Shown: one piece after another, positions 63,228 to 64,000 of the stretch | How the letters are laid out: each line of letters begins with the position of its first letter | Numbering within the stretch: position 1 is the stretch's first letter | NCBI GenBank assembly: GCA_937998875.1 | Contig: CALLBO010000009.1 | Coordinates: 124,001-188,000 of the forward strand | Source: an uncultured Granulosicoccaceae bacterium | Lineage (GTDB): Bacteria > Pseudomonadota > Gammaproteobacteria > Granulosicoccales > Granulosicoccaceae | Reading direction: 5' to 3' | DNA length: 64,000 nucleotides | Notes under the pieces: generated by a model | Seen by the model: only the letters and a program-made list of their open reading frames with translations | Told to the model about the DNA's origin: nothing | Database searches by the model: none | Program-made: the position numbers and the translations under genes

Positions 63228-64000
63228 GTGAACATCCATCTTCGAGCACTCGGCTGCCGACTCAATGAAGCAGAACTAGAGAGCTGGGCACTTGAGTTCC
63301 GCAATGCCGGTCACCAGCTTGTCAACGATGCTGTGGATGCAGACGTCACTGTCGTCAACACCTGTGCGGTTACCCGCGAGGCAGTTCGCAAGTCACGCAA
63401 ACTGATCAACCGATTGAGACGCGAAAGTCCGTACGGCAAACTGGTAGTCAGTGGATGTGCCGTAGCAACAGGGGAGACAGGCGATGCCTCCGATCTTGGT
63501 ATTGACCTGATAATAGATAACAGCAAAAAGACCGAACTGGTTAAAACTGTTACCGATACTTTGCCAATCAGCATCATGCCCGAGGGCGCTACTCTGCCGG
63601 CAGAGTCCGCACTGTTTGCCAGAAATCGCCAACGGGCGTTTATAAAAATTCAGGATGGATGTCGTTACCGATGTACCTACTGCATTGTCACCATGGCACG
63701 TGGTGACGAGCAAAGCCGGCCGCTGAACGAAATTGTCGATGAAGTAAACCAGCTGCATGTAAATGGAGTTAAGGAGATAGTCCTGACCGGCGTGCATGTG
63801 GGTGGCTACGGTTCTGATATCCAAAGCAGTCTTGCAGAACTGGTCAACCAACTGCTCCGGGAAACAGACATACCACGCATTCGATTTGCATCTGTAGAAC
63901 CGTGGGATCTGGGTGACCGCTTTTTTACGCTGTTTGAAAACTCAAGACTAATGCCGCACATGCATCTGCCACTACAAAGCGGCTCTGACACTATACTGAG
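63228..64000 (+). CDS. mtaB: MtaB-like tRNA methylthiotransferase (3' truncated)
   Basis: The frame from the GTG at 63228 runs off the window end without a stop. It begins NIHLRALGCRLNEAELESWA and VVNTCAVTREAVRKSRKLI, the N-terminal methylthiotransferase domain. It continues with the radical SAM motif QDGCRYRCTYCIVTMARGDE and EIVLTGVHVGGYGSD. MtaB adds a methylthio group to t6A37 of tRNA; the CRLNEAE start favours MtaB over MiaB. About 258 codons are visible. Confidence 0.88.
   Translation, partial: MNIHLRALGCRLNEAELESWALEFRNAGHQLVNDAVDADVTVVNTCAVTREAVRKSRKLINRLRRESPYGKLVVSGCAVATGETGDASDLGIDLIIDNSKKTELVKTVTDTLPISIMPEGATLPAESALFARNRQRAFIKIQDGCRYRCTYCIVTMARGDEQSRPLNEIVDEVNQLHVNGVKEIVLTGVHVGGYGSDIQSSLAELVNQLLRETDIPRIRFASVEPWDLGDRFFTLFENSRLMPHMHLPLQSGSDTIL

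Overview
The window reads as chromosomal DNA of a Gram-negative bacterium, most likely a gammaproteobacterium. The flanking housekeeping genes fit this: RimO, a UbiH/UbiF-family ubiquinone hydroxylase, a classical ArgA-type N-acetylglutamate synthase, a Fur-family regulator, an OmpA-domain envelope protein and an MtaB-like tRNA methylthiotransferase. No tRNA, rRNA, CRISPR array or intact insertion sequence was seen. Both edges cut a gene: a spore-photoproduct-lyase-like radical SAM gene at the left and the MtaB-like gene at the right.

Layout. (1) 0-2.2 kb: radical SAM gene and an orphan polyamine-type periplasmic binding protein. (2) 2.3-8.05 kb: two divergent transcription units that together look like a complete polyprenyl-phospho-arabinofuranose module: HAD phosphatase, DprE2-like reductase, DprE1-like oxidase and an epimerase on the minus strand; a small EamA/SMR-type flippase and a UbiA phosphoribosyl-transferase-like protein on the plus strand. 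(3) 8.1-10.2 kb: a short OPX (Wza-like) export protein and an outer-membrane beta-barrel. (4) 10.5-19.3 kb: nucleotide-sugar genes: WbpB/WbpD/WbpE-like genes for a 2,3-diamino uronic acid, rfbD/rfbC/rfbB for dTDP-rhamnose, and a PglE/PglF-like aminotransferase and 4,6-dehydratase. (5) 19.8-24.6 kb: Gfo/Idh oxidoreductase, an NRPS-like adenylation-carrier protein, a PglD-like acetyltransferase and a PglC-like initiating phosphoglycosyl transferase. (6) 25-43.4 kb: a looser, visibly AT-richer block with long intergenic gaps and possible gene relics: unknown membrane protein, VanZ-like protein, sulfotransferase, Wzx flippase, pectate-lyase-like beta-helix protein, three GT4 glycosyltransferases, AsnB-like amidotransferase, Wzy/WaaL-type polymerase and a second NRPS-like protein (A-T-E-like). 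(7) 43.8-47.9 kb: ManC and a Wzc-type tyrosine autokinase converging on a strong terminator. (8) 48.4-64 kb: conserved chromosomal genes, including a tandem HtrA-type protease with a dead second protease domain and a 1124-residue coiled-coil OmpA protein.

How the genes work together. PglF/PglE/PglD-like enzymes would make a bacillosamine-type sugar that the PglC-like transferase loads on undecaprenyl phosphate. The three GT4 enzymes extend it with rhamnose, mannose-derived and diamino-uronic sugars. Wzx flips the unit, Wzy polymerises it, and Wzc, the OPX protein and the beta-barrel export it. Decoration genes (AsnB-like amidotransferase, sulfotransferase, acetyltransferases, two NRPS-like proteins with atypical adenylation pockets) suggest an unusually modified capsule, O-antigen or exopolysaccharide. 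The most unusual parts are the arabinofuranose-donor module with a degenerate HAD domain fused to UbiA, and the two NRPS-like proteins that appear recruited to acylate a polysaccharide. All functional calls come from reading translated sequence and recognising family motifs; no database search was run.
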